64,000 nucleotides of DNA from Allantophomopsis cytisporea (GCA_024752435.1 CP103037.1:2790001-2854000); one strand, 5' to 3'; counted from the first letter of the stretch, positions 1-12,126 are shown. The notes: generated by a model not told the origin, from the letters alone. Made by a program: numbers and translations.

Positions 1-186
1 GCAAATGAAGGCTTACACGGTCCAGGATGTGTCTGGATATACTGCGGTTATACGATGCTTTTCAATCAAAGCAAAGCCTTGCGCTTGGAATGTCGGTTCG
101 GTTGCCGCCGCTAGGAATCGCCGATGCCGTACTTTACCTATCTCACTCATACTGACAGGTGAAGGGTAAAAATAATGGGAACAAAA

Positions 187-209
187 GAGAGAGAGAGAGA
201 GAGAGAGAG
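187..209. repeat. (GA)n microsatellite
   Basis: An uninterrupted GA dinucleotide tract of about 11 units, roughly 420 bp upstream of the bHLH start codon. Confidence 0.9.
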
Positions 210-397
210 TGCGAAGGTAAGCGCAGGAAGAGAGTGGAAGGGGGAGGAAGTGCGTGGTAGGTCATGGTACCCATGGTAAGAGCTTGCTTCTATTAAAACA
301 TTCATCTTGGGCTTGCAGGCGTGCGTGGGGTTTCATATCAGATTCAATAACAATTGTCCATTGTTAGTTTGTTTGTTCATTACTCATTACTTATTGT

Positions 398-473
398 TCA
401 TTGTTCATTGTCATTGTCATTGTCATTGTCATTATCATTGTCATTATCATTGTCATTGTCATTGTCATCATCA
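398..473. repeat. (TCATTG)n hexanucleotide repeat with TCATTA variants
   Basis: About twelve tandem TCATTG or TCATTA units. They lie in the presumed 5' leader or promoter of the bHLH gene and are likely length-variable. Confidence 0.9.
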
Positions 474-507
474 CATTATTCTTGTCCTTTTATTTGAGTG
501 GGAAATT

Positions 508-536
508 ATCAATTGTCAATTGTCAATTATCAATTG
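508..536. repeat. Tandem TCAATTG repeat
   Basis: Four copies of ATCAATTG/GTCAATTG in a row. CAATTG is palindromic, so the tract could fold back on itself. Confidence 0.8.
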
Positions 537-623
537 CTAACTACTAACTACGGACTTGAAGTTGATCTATTATTACTTTGTTGGTCGGCTTGTGGTATTT
601 GTGTTACGAAATACCGCAGAGAT

Positions 624-1959
624 ATGCCCGACAGGAGCGAGTATGTGTATTCTTCGGATGGCTTCTTGAGGAAGCGAAGGGATGAGGTACGTTCCCCCCT
701 CTGATGAGTGGTCGTCTATTTCGAGATTTCCATCCTCCTCCATGAGTCCCTTCTCGTATTCTGTCCAGTGGTATGTGCTTTCGAGTAGCTAACAACATCA
801 GGATCCTCAATACGCCTCCTATCCATCGCACCAGGTCTCGCCTGCAGAGAGCTGGACACGCACCACTAGCGAGCATTCCTACACGACCGACACACGCAAC
901 TGGATTGAGATCACCAGTCCAGAGGACTCAATAGCCTTCTCAACGCCAAACATCAATCCATCGTCCATCAATCAGTCGCCCATCAATCCCTCTCCATCTA
1001 CCTCCATCCGCCTCACCAACCCCTCAAATCCCACCTTCGACAATGCCGGCGATATCCTCTACCCTGACCCTCAGCCAACGACCCTCGACGACAACTCTTC
1101 CTTTCTGACGCAGGATTTCTTTAATGACATCTGCGCTCTCACGCCGGCGCAAGAGCCAGACATGCCTCCACCACCAATCAGCCCCGCCCCAACAGCCCCC
1201 ACACCAAACCCCGCTCATAACCCCGCAGCATATCCCACGGCCAACCCCGCACCCCGACGGGCACCAGCCACGCTCACCGCCGCCGAGCGCCTGGCCCTTT
1301 ACAAGATCGCCATGCCAGATGGTCCACCCTTCACCTCGACGTCGCTATCCTCCACATCGCTGACATCGCCCACGTCGCCGGCCGAGAGTCGGGGGAGTCG
1401 GAAGAGGAAGGCGGACGGGGAGGGCGAGGAATGGAATTGGCGGGGAGGAGACAAGGACGAGGAGGACGAGGAAGACGGAAATAAGGGGGGAGATAAAAAG
1501 GGAAAGGGGAGGGTGGGGATGGGCGATCGAAAACGCCGCGATCATAATGCTATCGAGAAGAAATATCGCGATAATATTAATGGCAAGTTTGCAGAGTTGA
1601 GGGCTTGTGTGCCGAGTTTGCGCGCCGGTGAGGAGAATCGGTTGCGTGCGGGGAGGGGGAAGGGTCAAGCGGATGAGGAGGACGCAGGTGGGAGAGGTGA
1701 TGGTGATGGCGAAGGGGAGGGGGAGGTGGAGAGTGGTGATGATTTGGATGGACTGCAGCCTGCGCATAAGTTCAACAAGGCTACGATTATCACCAAGGCG
1801 ATTGAGTATATTCGGCATCTTGAGACGAAGGAGCGGCGGACGAGGCGTGAGGTGGAGCTGTTGAGGGAGCGGGTTACGGCTTTTGAGCAGTTGATGGGAT
1901 TTCCTGGGAATACTTGGCAGGCGAATTTAAGGCATGATCAGGGAAAGGGGAAGGAGTAA
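624..1959 (+). CDS. SREBP-type bHLH transcription factor
   Basis: Two exons, 624-686 and 802-1959. The intron has a GTACGT donor, a GCTAAC lariat site and a CAG acceptor, phase 0, giving about 406 residues. The C-terminal half holds a basic region (RKRRDHNAIEKKYR, from about residue 264) whose Tyr in place of the usual Arg marks the SREBP class. Helix 1 ends near LRACVPSL, a roughly 50-residue acidic Gly/Glu-rich loop follows, and helix 2 (KFNKATIITKAIEYIRHL) runs into a short leucine-zipper-like coil. The N-terminal half is Ser/Thr/Pro-rich and looks disordered, as in a transactivation domain. No membrane segments are visible, so this is a soluble nuclear factor rather than a membrane-anchored SREBP. 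Such fungal factors bind E-box or SRE sites; the target genes here are unknown. The first ATG in frame with the small first exon was chosen as start. Confidence 0.85.
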
Positions 1960-2902
1960 TTGGTTTTCGGGATGGGATGGGATGGGATGGGTTATGATGA
2001 CGATGAGAATTGATTTGGCCAGCATGGGGTAGATATGAGATGGATATATATCCATTAGATCACAGCGGATGGAGTTCGTTGGTATATAGAGGTGTTTTCT
2101 TTAGACTGGGTTTGCAATCTGGGATTCGAAAAGTCCGGTTTACATTATATAGTGCAGATGGAATAAAATAGGAATATGATTTTTCTCTTTGGACTCTTAC
2201 TACATGGTCCATTTATTAATCGTGGTGACGGATATGGGGAACTTGCTAACGACGTAAGTATTGTGGTCTTCGGAACTTTCGGGGCCTACTCATGATCTGC
2301 AGAGCTACTGTCGAGCTTAAGACGGTGAGGAATGATATTGATAAGTTAAGATTGTTTATATTATGATATCAGGAATACTCTATATCGATAAATTCTTAGA
2401 TTATTTTGCCAAGGCTGGAATTAAGGTTTTTGTTATGAATAATGAGAAGTTTTACCACGAGATTTGATATCTACACAGTACATGCCAGTTCTGCAGGGCT
2501 GAGATGATATCACAAAACATATATACATAGAGCACAATACAATGACTTCAATGTGGAGCGTAATCTCCAATCCTTGTCGACGAGATGCAGAGTAGATCGC
2601 CCCTTTCAGATCTACGATCTGATGCAATGGCTGGCCCTTACACTTTATCGTACGAGTATTCCATCTTACGTCGTTGTGCATTGGTCGAAGGTGATTCGTC
2701 AAGGAATCCAAGAACATCAATCCCGTGCGGCCACCTAAGGTATCTATCTCTTGTTACACCAATTGCCATTCATAAACCATATTCACCCCTCGATGTCTAA
2801 CGTCATGTCCTCTCTGTCCTGTTACAAATATCACTGCGATATCATCGAATTGCTCTTCTTCAATTCAATATTCAATATTCAATATTTGTATTATATTCTA
2901 GC
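1960..2902. other. Intergenic region
   Basis: It starts with a GGGAT pentanucleotide tandem (about 1969-1991) directly after the bHLH stop codon, then AT-rich 3' sequence and the promoter of the trehalose synthase gene. A TATTCAA tandem lies just before that gene. No supported gene. Confidence 0.6.
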
Positions 2903-5500
2903 ATGATGGGCGACCGCGCACACGAGCTGATTCACAAACCCCAAGAGTTCGAATATCAATCTACCAAGTCTCGCGAACAAAATGAATCCTCTGATGACAC
3001 AACAATAACCGTAAGCCATACCGCACGCAATAATACCTCCCCAAGCATAAAAAATTTAAGAAAAAAATACTCATAAATCCTCTTTACGAACCCCATGGCT
3101 GAATCGCAGTGAAACAGCCTCTCTATCTCGGCCTCTCCGCCGATTTCTCCCACCCCGGCACAGCCGCCATAGCCATAGCCGTCCACGACGCCGTGTACCT
3201 GCGCGACACGCACGTCAAGCACATCACGCTCCCCCAATCCGACACAGCCCAAGACCAAGATGTGATAGCCGATTACATCCTCAGCGCACTATCTGCGTAT
3301 TCGCGCGAAAACATGTGCAAATTCATCGGCGCCGGCGTCGACAAGGAGATGAAGGAGCACAGTCCCAAGCTGTGCGCTCGCCTCTGGGCCGAGTTGGACG
3401 TCGTGCCGATTACGCTGCACAACCACGACGACGAGCCATCTGCTGATGCGAGGGTTCAGTCTGAGTGGCGATCGCACAGTCTCGACGAGCAGGCTGACTC
3501 AATGGCTCGGAAGTGTTTGATGTATATCCTCCCTCCCCTCCCCTCCCCTCCCCTCCCTTCCCCCGTCCAGATACCAGTCGCAATTCACGCGTGTACTGAT
3601 GGGTGTAGGTTCTTCGGCCCTAAACAGTCGCCCCTCCTGCAGGTCGGGTTCCGGGGCCTGGTCGAGATCGATGCTGGCTTCCGCGCGGAAATGTGTACGC
3701 TCCAGGAGTACCGGAAGTCTTGTGGCGATGCTACTTGGCGTGCTATGATGCATTTCGCTGCGGATTTGAAGAGGAAAGGGACGAAGATTGCGTTCTTTAG
3801 TAGTACGCCGCAGGGGGGTGGGGTTGCGCTTATGCGGCATGCGCTTGTCAGGTTTGCGAGGATTGTGGGAGTGGATTTGAAATGGTGAGCACTTTACTCT
3901 TGGAAGTGGGATTGTGGGCGTGTGTGTGTATATGAGATTGAGGTCGTGACTGATGCTTGTACATAGGTATGTGCCGAAACCTAAGCCCGGCGTGTTTCGT
4001 ATCACCAAGACTATGCATAATATCCTGCAGGGCGTTTCCGAGCCTGATGAATGGATTTCGGCGGAGCAGAAAACTACTCTGATGGACTGGATCAGGGAGA
4101 ATGCCGAGCGGTATTGGCTTCCGGAAGGAGGACCTTTACGTGACCCTTCGGAAGGGGGCGCAGATGTGATTTTCGTATGTCTTCTATTCCTCTCTTCCTG
4201 ATGTGGCTTCTGACCCTTCTAGATTGATGACCCTCAAATGCCTGCTTTGATTAGCGTGATTAAGAAAATCACACCTAATCGTCCGGTGCTGTTCCGAAGC
4301 CATATTCAGATTCGTTCCGATCTCGTTGATACGCCCGGTACACCTCAGGAGGATGTGTGGAAGTTCCTATGGGAGGGTATTCGGCACGCCGATATGTTTA
4401 TTAGCCATCCGGTGACTTCTTTTGTGCCTGGTAACGTTCCGAAGGATATTCTTGCTTATCTCCCAGCAACAACGGATTGGTGAGTCAGGAGTTCTCTTTG
4501 ACCTGCAAAACTGACATGTACACAGGCTCGATGGGTTGAACAAGGACCTGAGTGAGTGGGATATGAAATATTATTTCCAGATCTATAATACGCAATGTTA
4601 TACTGCTGGAATGTAGGTTTTCTTTTACTTGATTTGGGGTATTGAAACTTGCTGACACGTTTTCTAGGCCGACGGTGGATTATCCCAATGGTAAAAATTC
4701 ACTATAAAAAGCTAGTCTATTCACTAACTATAAAACCAGACAAATACATCATTCAAGTAGCGCGCTTCGATCCTGCAAAGGGCATTCCAGACGTTATACG
4801 AGCGTACATTGACTTCCGCCGTCTTCTCGACGAGAAGTCTCCTCATACTCCCGTGCCAAAACTTCTTATGTATGGTCGATCCTCTCCCCTTCCAAACCCC
4901 AACTAACCCCTCTTCAGCGTAGGAAATTCCTCAATAGACGACCCCGACGGCACACGCATCTACGGCGAAGCGATCCAGCAAATCAGCACAGAATGTCCCC
5001 ACATCCGCTCCTCAATCTCCGTCCTGCGCCTCGACCCCAATGACCAGCTTCTCAACGCGCTTCTCTCAGGTGCCCACACCGCACTTCAACTCTCGACGCG
5101 CGAGGGCTTCGAGGTCAAGGTAAGTGAGGCGCTGCATACGGGCGTTCCCGTGATCGCCTCGAAGGCAGGTGGCATACCCCTGCAAGTCCACGATGGCGAG
5201 AACGGATATCTGGTAGAAGCCGGGGACTGGAAGGCGGTTGCGAGGCATTTGGTGGAGCTCTGGCTCGACGAGGGACTCTATGCGCGCATGAGCGAGGCTG
5301 CCAGGCGCGGTGTCAGCGATGAGGTTGGCACGGTCGGGAATGCGCTTGCGTGGTTTTATTTGGCGGATCGGTGGACTGGCGAAGATGGTCGGAAGGGGTC
5401 CGGGGTCAAGCCTGCTGGGAGGTGGGTTAATGATTTGGCGAGGGGCGAGGCGGGCTGCGAGTATGTCCCGGGGGAAAATAGACTTCCTAGGGGGATTTGA
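2903..5500 (+). CDS. ccg-9: Trehalose synthase/phosphorylase, GT4 family (CCG-9 type)
   Basis: Nine exons: 2903-3010, 3118-3521, 3609-3884, 3967-4174, 4223-4479, 4526-4612, 4668-4690, 4740-4869 and 4918-5500. All phases agree and encode about 691 residues, the usual length of this family. The N-terminal part contains PLYLGLSADFSHPGTAAIAI and an HGDxxP-free GT-B fold; the C-terminal half carries the retaining-GT4 signature REGFEVKVSEALHTGVPVIA with the E-x7-E pair that binds the sugar donor. Family members make trehalose from glucose and a glucosyl donor, or phosphorolyse it, in the cytosol. The Neurospora homologue is clock-controlled, hence the symbol. Intron 2 (3522-3608) is a multiple of three with no stop and holds a (CCCTC)n polypyrimidine tract, so it reads through in frame; its splice sites and missing family similarity argue that it is removed. 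The 23-nt exon 7 is easily missed. Confidence 0.88.
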
Positions 5501-6428
5501 TGCTTGGTATGGCGCAGGATTTTCAGATGGGGAATCTTGTATGGGAATCTTTCGTGGGATTGGGGAAAGAGATGGACTCGTTCATTCAAGAGTAAGATGA
5601 GACGTGATGTCCTAGAGTCTTAGATGTTATAAGCAGTCTAGAGCGTGCTCAGATTTCAGATTTCAGATTATCCAGATTTCTTTTGTCTTCTGCTTGTCCT
5701 CTGCGAGTGCAAAATGACTTCTTGCTCGTGAGTTTTGTTTATGTTGATGCTTGAATCTGAGTAGTGTGAATGAGGAATGAGTCTCAACGTCACTATCGTA
5801 TTCCTCTTTAATATGGGCAAACGCTTGGTGATGGGAATGACAGGTGTCTTGGATGTAAATGCCGAGGAATATACAGCCAGACACCGAAATTCGACTATCA
5901 AATATATCTTAGGCTCAATTCGTTATAGATAGTGGAAAGCGGTTACCCAATTCTTGGGGATTTTAGATCGAAAAATGAAAGTCGCACTCTACATTGTTGT
6001 TTTGAGTTGCTTGAAGCTCTGGATCTATACGAGTGACGAATGTCTTTACTAAAAGCTATTATGGCTGAGGAGTTGGAATGACCTAGAGGTTTTAGTAAAG
6101 ACGGGTTTTGGGTTCTTTGGACTTAGATCTTGACAGCATATGGAAGTCAATAACCAAGTTCGGTTTGTGTATTCGGGCTTTAGTTCATTGGTTGTCACAG
6201 AGAAACTCTCTAGCTATGCTACGGGTTTTGGTTGTCATAGATATGATGTAAGAGGGTACAGATTCTTATTTATCAACAGCGAAATACACTACATGGTAAA
6301 ACCGATTAAGAAATCAACACAGTCTAGAGTAAACGATTGTCATCAGGAAGGAACGAAGTATTTCATTGAAAGACGTTAATTGCATAATCGTATATATCGT
6401 AAAGTACATAAAACATGACCATCTCAAT
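5501..6428. other. Intergenic region between converging genes
   Basis: The trehalose synthase gene (+) and the M20-gag gene (-) converge here. Contents are AT-rich 3' sequence, short ATTTCAG repeats near 5650 and one perfect inverted repeat listed separately. No supported gene. Confidence 0.6.
6042..6102. repeat. 13-bp perfect inverted repeat with 35-bp spacer
   Basis: GTCTTTACTAAAA at 6042-6054 is the exact reverse complement of 6090-6102. It could form a hairpin, or it could be the ends of a tiny relic element. No target-site duplication is obvious. Confidence 0.75.
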
Positions 6429-8525
6429 CTAAAAAGCCGCTGCAAGCATTGAATCGACGCGATCGAGGTTCTCCAAGAAGGTCTCAAGAGTAGTGTTCTC
6501 GGTTGGGGTAAGGAGCTGGCTCTGAATCTCAGCTGGGAGGGAGATTGCGCGACGGACGATCTGGAGCTGCATGAGAACGCTATTGAGTTCTAGGGAGCGA
6601 GCATGGAAGATCAAGCGCTGTGCAAAAGCGCGAAGAGTGTGGCCTTCCTGATGGCTCTCGATAGTGTAGCGAGCTGTCTGGAGCTCGTTCATGGCGATCT
6701 CCTCCGGTTCCCGGAATCGTACGATCAAAACACGAATAATCTCCTCTAGGGATGAGGTGCTCAAGATCTGTCGCTCGGCGTTGCTGAGCTCCATCAAGTG
6801 CCATACCAATGCTGAGCCACGAAGACAGCTTGCGAAGACCTTGCGGACGGCGGCTTCGCCCTTGGTTGCTGCGAGCTTCTCGAGCCGGCCGGTGAATGAG
6901 TATACGTCGTTATAGATGACGTGGCCGCCGCCAAAACCAACTCCAGTTCCATCGCCCTTGAACTCGGGGTTGAAGTAGCCGACGTCCTCGGCACGCAAAG
7001 CACCTGTAGGTCCACCGGCCTCTGACGCGGAGGATCGCAGAGGCGTATGAATTGCATCAACTAGACTTCCAACAAAGGTACTCTGTGGTCGCGATGGCTT
7101 TTCGGACGGTGTGAGTACTGCGGGTGTTTCCTCAGGAGCAGTGAGTGACTCAGAACTTGAAGGGATTTTGAGGTCGCCGAAACGCTTGACGAGTCGGTTG
7201 GAGGCCTGTCCCTCGAATTCTCTCTTTACCTTGTTGAGAATATCCTTATGGAGAAGAATCTCAATGCCAGTGCATGCGAGTGCCTTTCCAACCTTCAAAG
7301 TAGTTTGGAAGATTTTCTCTGAGCGTGCAGCTTCGGTGATGAACGGGTTATCTGGCTCTGTGGCTGGATTGGCAACATTAAAGCCAACGCACAAGGAGGG
7401 CACAATGTAACTGAGATCACCTTGATCTGTGATTGTGTCGGATTTTCCAGCCTCATAATCAATAGCTTCACGTGGAATGCTACCACCAAGAGCATTGAAA
7501 GCCTTTCTATAGATGCTACCAAGTTCGGTGTTTGGTACGTGATCTTTGTAGGTGATTTCAGTGGTGAGCTTGTGGGTACAGCCAGAAGCCACCGCCGAAG
7601 ATGCAAAGCAGGTCTTGACTTTCTCAAGAATCTCTTCAAGTCGAGCGGTTGTGTTGGCCTTCACAACAAATGTTCCCGCGGCGTAAGGGTGTATCGTGTT
7701 TGGGGATGAACCACCGTTGGTGATTTGTCCCTGGATGAGATCTCCCGGTAAGCTTTGTTGTCGCAACAAGGAGAGGGCAGTCCAAGCACTGATCAATCCA
7801 TCAACGGCGTTCTTTCCTGGACCTTCACTTGTGTTCTCTTCACCAAAATATTCGACCTTGAATTTTGTGTATGCCATCGTACGCAACAATGCGGTGTCGT
7901 TCCAGAGGCCAGGACGAGAGATCATAGAAACATCGACTTTGTAGTCTCTGTATGCTCCTGCCTCGATGAGCTTGAGCTTTTCACCACCGAGCTCCTCAGC
8001 AGGCATTCCAAACAAGACAACCTTTCCTGGAAGTCCGTTCTTTGCCATGCTCGCGGCGGTAGCAAGCGCTGCTGCAACTGAGGCGATGGCCACAAGGTTG
8101 TGGCCAGACTTGAAACCAAGTTCTTCCCGTGCATCTGTTAGATAAAATTAGGGTTGTCTCTCAGATGGAAATGAAAGTCAGTAATTTTTTTACGCACCAT
8201 ATTCAGCGTTGAAGGAGATGACAGGGCCAGGAAGGCCAGTATCAAACTGAGCAGCAAAAGCTGCGTTGATACCATAGATTGATGGTGTAACTTTCCAGCC
8301 GATTCTCGACATCAGAAACTTTGACAATGTTTCGTATGCAATGTACTCCTTAAAGCTCGAATCTGCATTTTCGTAGATTTTCAGATTCAATGGTAAAAGA
8401 ACATCATGAAGATCATCGATGTGATTCGAGATGAAATCAGAATCGTAAGTCTTGAAATCCATTTCTGTTGGTATAATTTCGTAACTGTCTTCGGTTGTAA
8501 AGGAGTAGATGGAATGGCGCTGCAT
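6429..8525 (-). CDS. M20D peptidase-like domain fused to a gag-like domain
   Basis: Two exons (8525-8198 and 8134-6429) with a GTGCGT donor and an AACAG acceptor, giving about 677 residues. Residues 1 to about 430 match the M20D amidohydrolase/aminoacylase-1-like family (PM20D2 type): an N-terminal helix, ISFNAEYDA, VVLFGMPAEELGG and a dimerisation insert. The metal site looks damaged. The usual GHACGHN is GFKSGHN (residues 116-122), with Ser in place of the metal-binding Cys; the His of the usual HPG is Arg (SRPG, near residue 183); and the C-terminal His is not found (NPFITEAA). The Glu pair near 156-157 remains. After a Ser/Pro linker, residues 495-677 resemble fungal retrotransposon gag capsid regions (GYFNPEFKGDG, CLRGSALVWHLMELS, LIVRFREP). 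No protease, reverse transcriptase or LTR is seen nearby. Inference: a pseudoenzyme with a captured gag module. The 5' exon start could also be the Met 20 codons downstream. Confidence 0.75.
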
Positions 8526-10696
8526 ATTGACCCTTTCTGCTGGGGATTCCTGCTGTATTAATACTTTAATTTCTGTTGTAGCCTGACGTCGTTCTCATGA
8601 TGTTGCAAATAGACTCCCATCGAGATTTGTTACTCGATCTACGTATCAACTTGGTGGGGTCAAGACTCGGAGAAGGTCGTGCGTTGCTGATCTCATAGCT
8701 CATGATACACGAAGACGATATTGGCAGCGTCCACCAGTCTGATTGGATAGCAGTATGATCTACCAACAAGATCATCGACATAGTGGTTGATCAAGAAGCA
8801 TATTGGACGTCGTCAGTTCTTCCAAGACTTGTTAACGTTTGCTCCCTCACCGACGGAAGACATGGGATAGGCATATCGGTGTGTCAAATCTCGATGTGAG
8901 TTGAGCTGTTGCTACAGTTTCGTACTTGGGACGTCACCAAACCTGGTATTTCTGATCGGTAAGCTCTCCAAATAACCCCATGCGGCTCTGCATTGCCTTG
9001 TGATTCTTCCTGAGCCACTATAACTTTAACATTATTCGAGCAGAATGTAAAGGCATTTGCACACCGCTATGCAATATAACAGGTTTGACGACATTGAGCC
9101 TCACTAGAATAACAAGAAAGCTATCTGGCACCTGTGGATAAGCCATCCTCACGTAGAGGAATTGCCTAGAACCTCTTGAGAGCTTTTTTTTGCAGCAGTA
9201 CTCCAGTAACAGCGCCCAAGGAGCCGCATGGCAAGTGGGTATCGGGTATCAAGGAATTATTCCAGAACGGTAGCCATTACAACGCTTTCCCACTATTGTA
9301 GAGTATTATTGGAACAACAGAGCAACCTCAAGCTGGAAAAACAGGAACATTGGAGATATGACCATCCGCATAATGTAGAGCTCAGTAGAGTTGCGGAGGC
9401 ATGTGGAGAAATGTCTCAAATGCGTAACCATTTGACGACGGTGAAGCTTGACCGTGCGTAGAAAACTGCATTCTGACGTCGAGAGGCCCGAGTTGAGGAA
9501 AAACTATAGGGCGGATGACGTGAAGACGGAGAAAATAAGATAAATCACAAAGCTGGAAAGTATGCCCATCTCGTAAAACCCACCTGATGTACGAATGCAT
9601 ATCGACTTACTCAAGGAAGCATTGATTCTTGAACAGAAAAGTCGATGGGGAAGTGGGTCAGGTTGATGGGAAAGCGATACAGCCGGAAGCGCTTGGTGTA
9701 CGTAAGCGAAAATGTGCACAACCAGGAAACACAAAATCATATCGTATCGTTTCAATCACAGGAGTGAAAGACTGGAGTATATTGTTGTTGATAGGTGAGT
9801 GCATCAAATGCCAGGCATGATTTCCTTGGCCTACGTCGAATTACATCTCACAACGTCTCCATGTTGTTGTTTACGTTCGCCGTCGTCGAATCATTAGCGA
9901 TGAAAAAGTCTCTACAGTCGTTTTCTACATCATCGTCCGGTGGACCGCGACTTATTAGTCTACAAAGTACGAGCAACGACTTGCTTCTTTCTATTATAAG
10001 AGATATCAACGTGATTTTAGTAACATCGCCGCCTCGTTTTCATAAGTTGTTGATCATATTCTTAGCGTTTTGAGCAGATGTAGTACTTTGCCTCTACAAA
10101 CAGTCAGTTCACCGCTTAGGTGCACAATTTATCCGCATACTTCTATGCATAACTTACGTGCACAATTTCTGAGCAGATAACGAGTTCTTAGGTAGATTAA
10201 ATATAAGTTTGTAAGAGACATGAGGCTACAAACATTAGTACTAAGGTAGTCGCATGAATGGTATCGTCAGTCATAAGCCCTGACCCGCACGACACATTAT
10301 ACAAACAGATCAAAAAAAGACCACATCCGTCGAAAGACTACTCCGTCGATGAAGAAGCTCTACATACTATAAGGGGAATGCTTAATTCGCTCCAAAGAGA
10401 GTTCTCAGCCACGTGCTTATATGGCCCATCCCCCCGCTCACGCATAATTTTAGTCGCCTGTTCACTGAAGATGTAAGGGACCCAAAGTTGGGATCAATCA
10501 ATTAGTCCGAACTCGCTGAGTTTCTAATTGTGATAGTAGAATGGTTTGTTTGAAAACTTACAGGAGCGCTTGGTAAAGTGTAGCTGGGGACCCATTCTCA
10601 TCTGGGAATAATATGAGTAGGGTGTTCAGTTTCACTTGAGCTTCATGATTCATGAGACATAGTTTACATAGTGTGATCGAATTAGATTAGTTGCCA
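8526..10696. other. Gene-poor AT-rich region
   Basis: Only short open frames without recognisable motifs occur on either strand. The left end is the promoter of the M20-gag gene. No tRNA, repeat array or transposon signature was recognised. Confidence 0.55.
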
Positions 10697-12126
10697 TTAT
10701 ACAATCTCATTTTCTACATTTAAACGCATATTACTACTAGATATAGGATCAAACTTGATATCATACCACTCTTTTATAGGAGTGACCGTACTCGGATTCC
10801 GCTCTAAATCCCTCATGGTGGTGACTGTACTCGCGTTCCGCCCCAAATCTTTTGCGGTATTGGTTGGACTCGTATTTAACTCCAGCTCTTTTGCCGTGCC
10901 AACCAAACGGCTATCATCTGTTGATCCACTCCTAGAGAAGTACTTTCGAACTTCTAAGTGGGGAAGTAAAGTGAATATTGGACGACAAGTCGGTATCGAG
11001 GCTGTTATTATAGTCAAGTTGGATTCGACCGCTGAACAAACACACATTCCGGCACAAACCCAGGGCGGATCCGCTGTACTAAAGAACACAGCTATATTAG
11101 AGGCTCGAATCGCCGAAGCAATACATGTTCTAGATGACGTCAGTTAAAATTCAAGGGGTCATAGTAGTCAACTAACATGAAGCCTAACGAAAACAAAATA
11201 AGACAGGCAACCTTTTTCTTCGTATCTATGGAAAGCTCTAAGATCTCGATCAGCTTCTTGTGGATGAACGGAAAAAGGAATCAACAAACCAAGAAGGTAC
11301 TTGACTGGCAGCAACAGCGTGCATAAATCTGTGAACAAGTTCATAGCACTGGCTGTATACTGGATATAAGCCTTATTGATGCAAACCCCGTGTGCGTTAG
11401 GCTTCCAGCCGAACGAAACTGGCTTGCATGCAAACACCATGCCCAGACATATAGAGATGGTTGTCATCGCGACAACAATTCTAGTGCAATGGCACATGAG
11501 TCGAAACTTCTCATCGGGGAAAAGCCGTAGATATAAGGTGAGAATCGAGAATTTTGCGAGACCAAGGGTCAGAGGATACACAATCTGGATGGCATACATG
11601 AGCTATTGAGAGTTAGCTAATGAAAGTTACGCAGAAGCATATATGTCAGGTATACCTTGAGAGCTCGATATGTCTGTTCAAGTGACAAGTTCCAAGCATG
11701 TCGGCCAAGTCCATTTTGGAGCCCTATTGAGAATTAGATCCGATCATTACCAAGGTCCCGGTGAAAACCTACAAATAAGTTTGATGATAAAGTCTGCACT
11801 GGAGCATAGCTATTTTTTTTAGAGGAGTCTATTAGTCCCAGATGTTCTATCAAATGACTTCGGTATAAACTTGCCATTGCGCCAATGATCCAGTAATCAT
11901 CTGGGCCTCGATATTGATTGAGATATGTTCTCACATAAAGTCTTACTATCACTGTAACTAACGCTGATGCGAACATTACAATAGCAGCAATATAAACCGC
12001 TTTGGCTTTTGTCTGATTAATCTAAGACATGTCAGTATGTATTTTTCAAGCAAAAATCAAATTTCATACCAGATAATCGTGAGGATTGCCATATATTGCA
12101 AGAGCAATCATAGCGTTGGTATCCAT
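10697..12126 (-). CDS. Rhodopsin-domain integral membrane protein (SAT4/PTH11-like)
   Basis: Predicted seven exons, in transcript order: 12126-12070, 12021-11871, 11768-11751, 11723-11656, 11602-11306, 11256-11177 and 11129-10697, giving about 367 residues. The family is recognised from its order of segments: TM with VIVRLYVRTYL and the GPDDYW motif; GLGRHAWNLS; LTLGLAKFSILTLYLRLFP; then NKAYIQYTASAMNLFTDL; and finally SAVESNLTIITASIPTCRP. These proteins are fungal plasma-membrane proteins with about seven helices; some relatives act as receptors. The C-terminal tail repeats an ERNPSTVT-like unit. Weak points: the third exon is only 18 nt, and the donors after exons 2 (GTTTAT) and 5 (GTCAAG) are poor. 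The span could therefore be slightly mis-spliced or the gene beginning to decay. The reading phase is kept throughout. Confidence 0.6.

Larger units (their letters stand above)
1..623. other. Intergenic/upstream region of the bHLH gene
   Basis: No convincing coding sequence. The region is dominated by simple repeats (listed separately) and is the presumed promoter and 5' leader of the bHLH gene to the right. Confidence 0.6.

Noticed and set aside
398..536. Possible CRISPR-like or telomeric array
   Set aside because: The units are 6-7 bp simple repeats without spacers, and the motif is not a telomeric TTAGGG type.
3522..3608. In-frame read-through of intron 2 of the trehalose synthase gene as coding sequence
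   Set aside because: The 87-nt segment has a GTATAT donor, a TAG acceptor and a Pro/Leu repeat absent from the family; splicing joins KCLM to FFGPKQ as expected.
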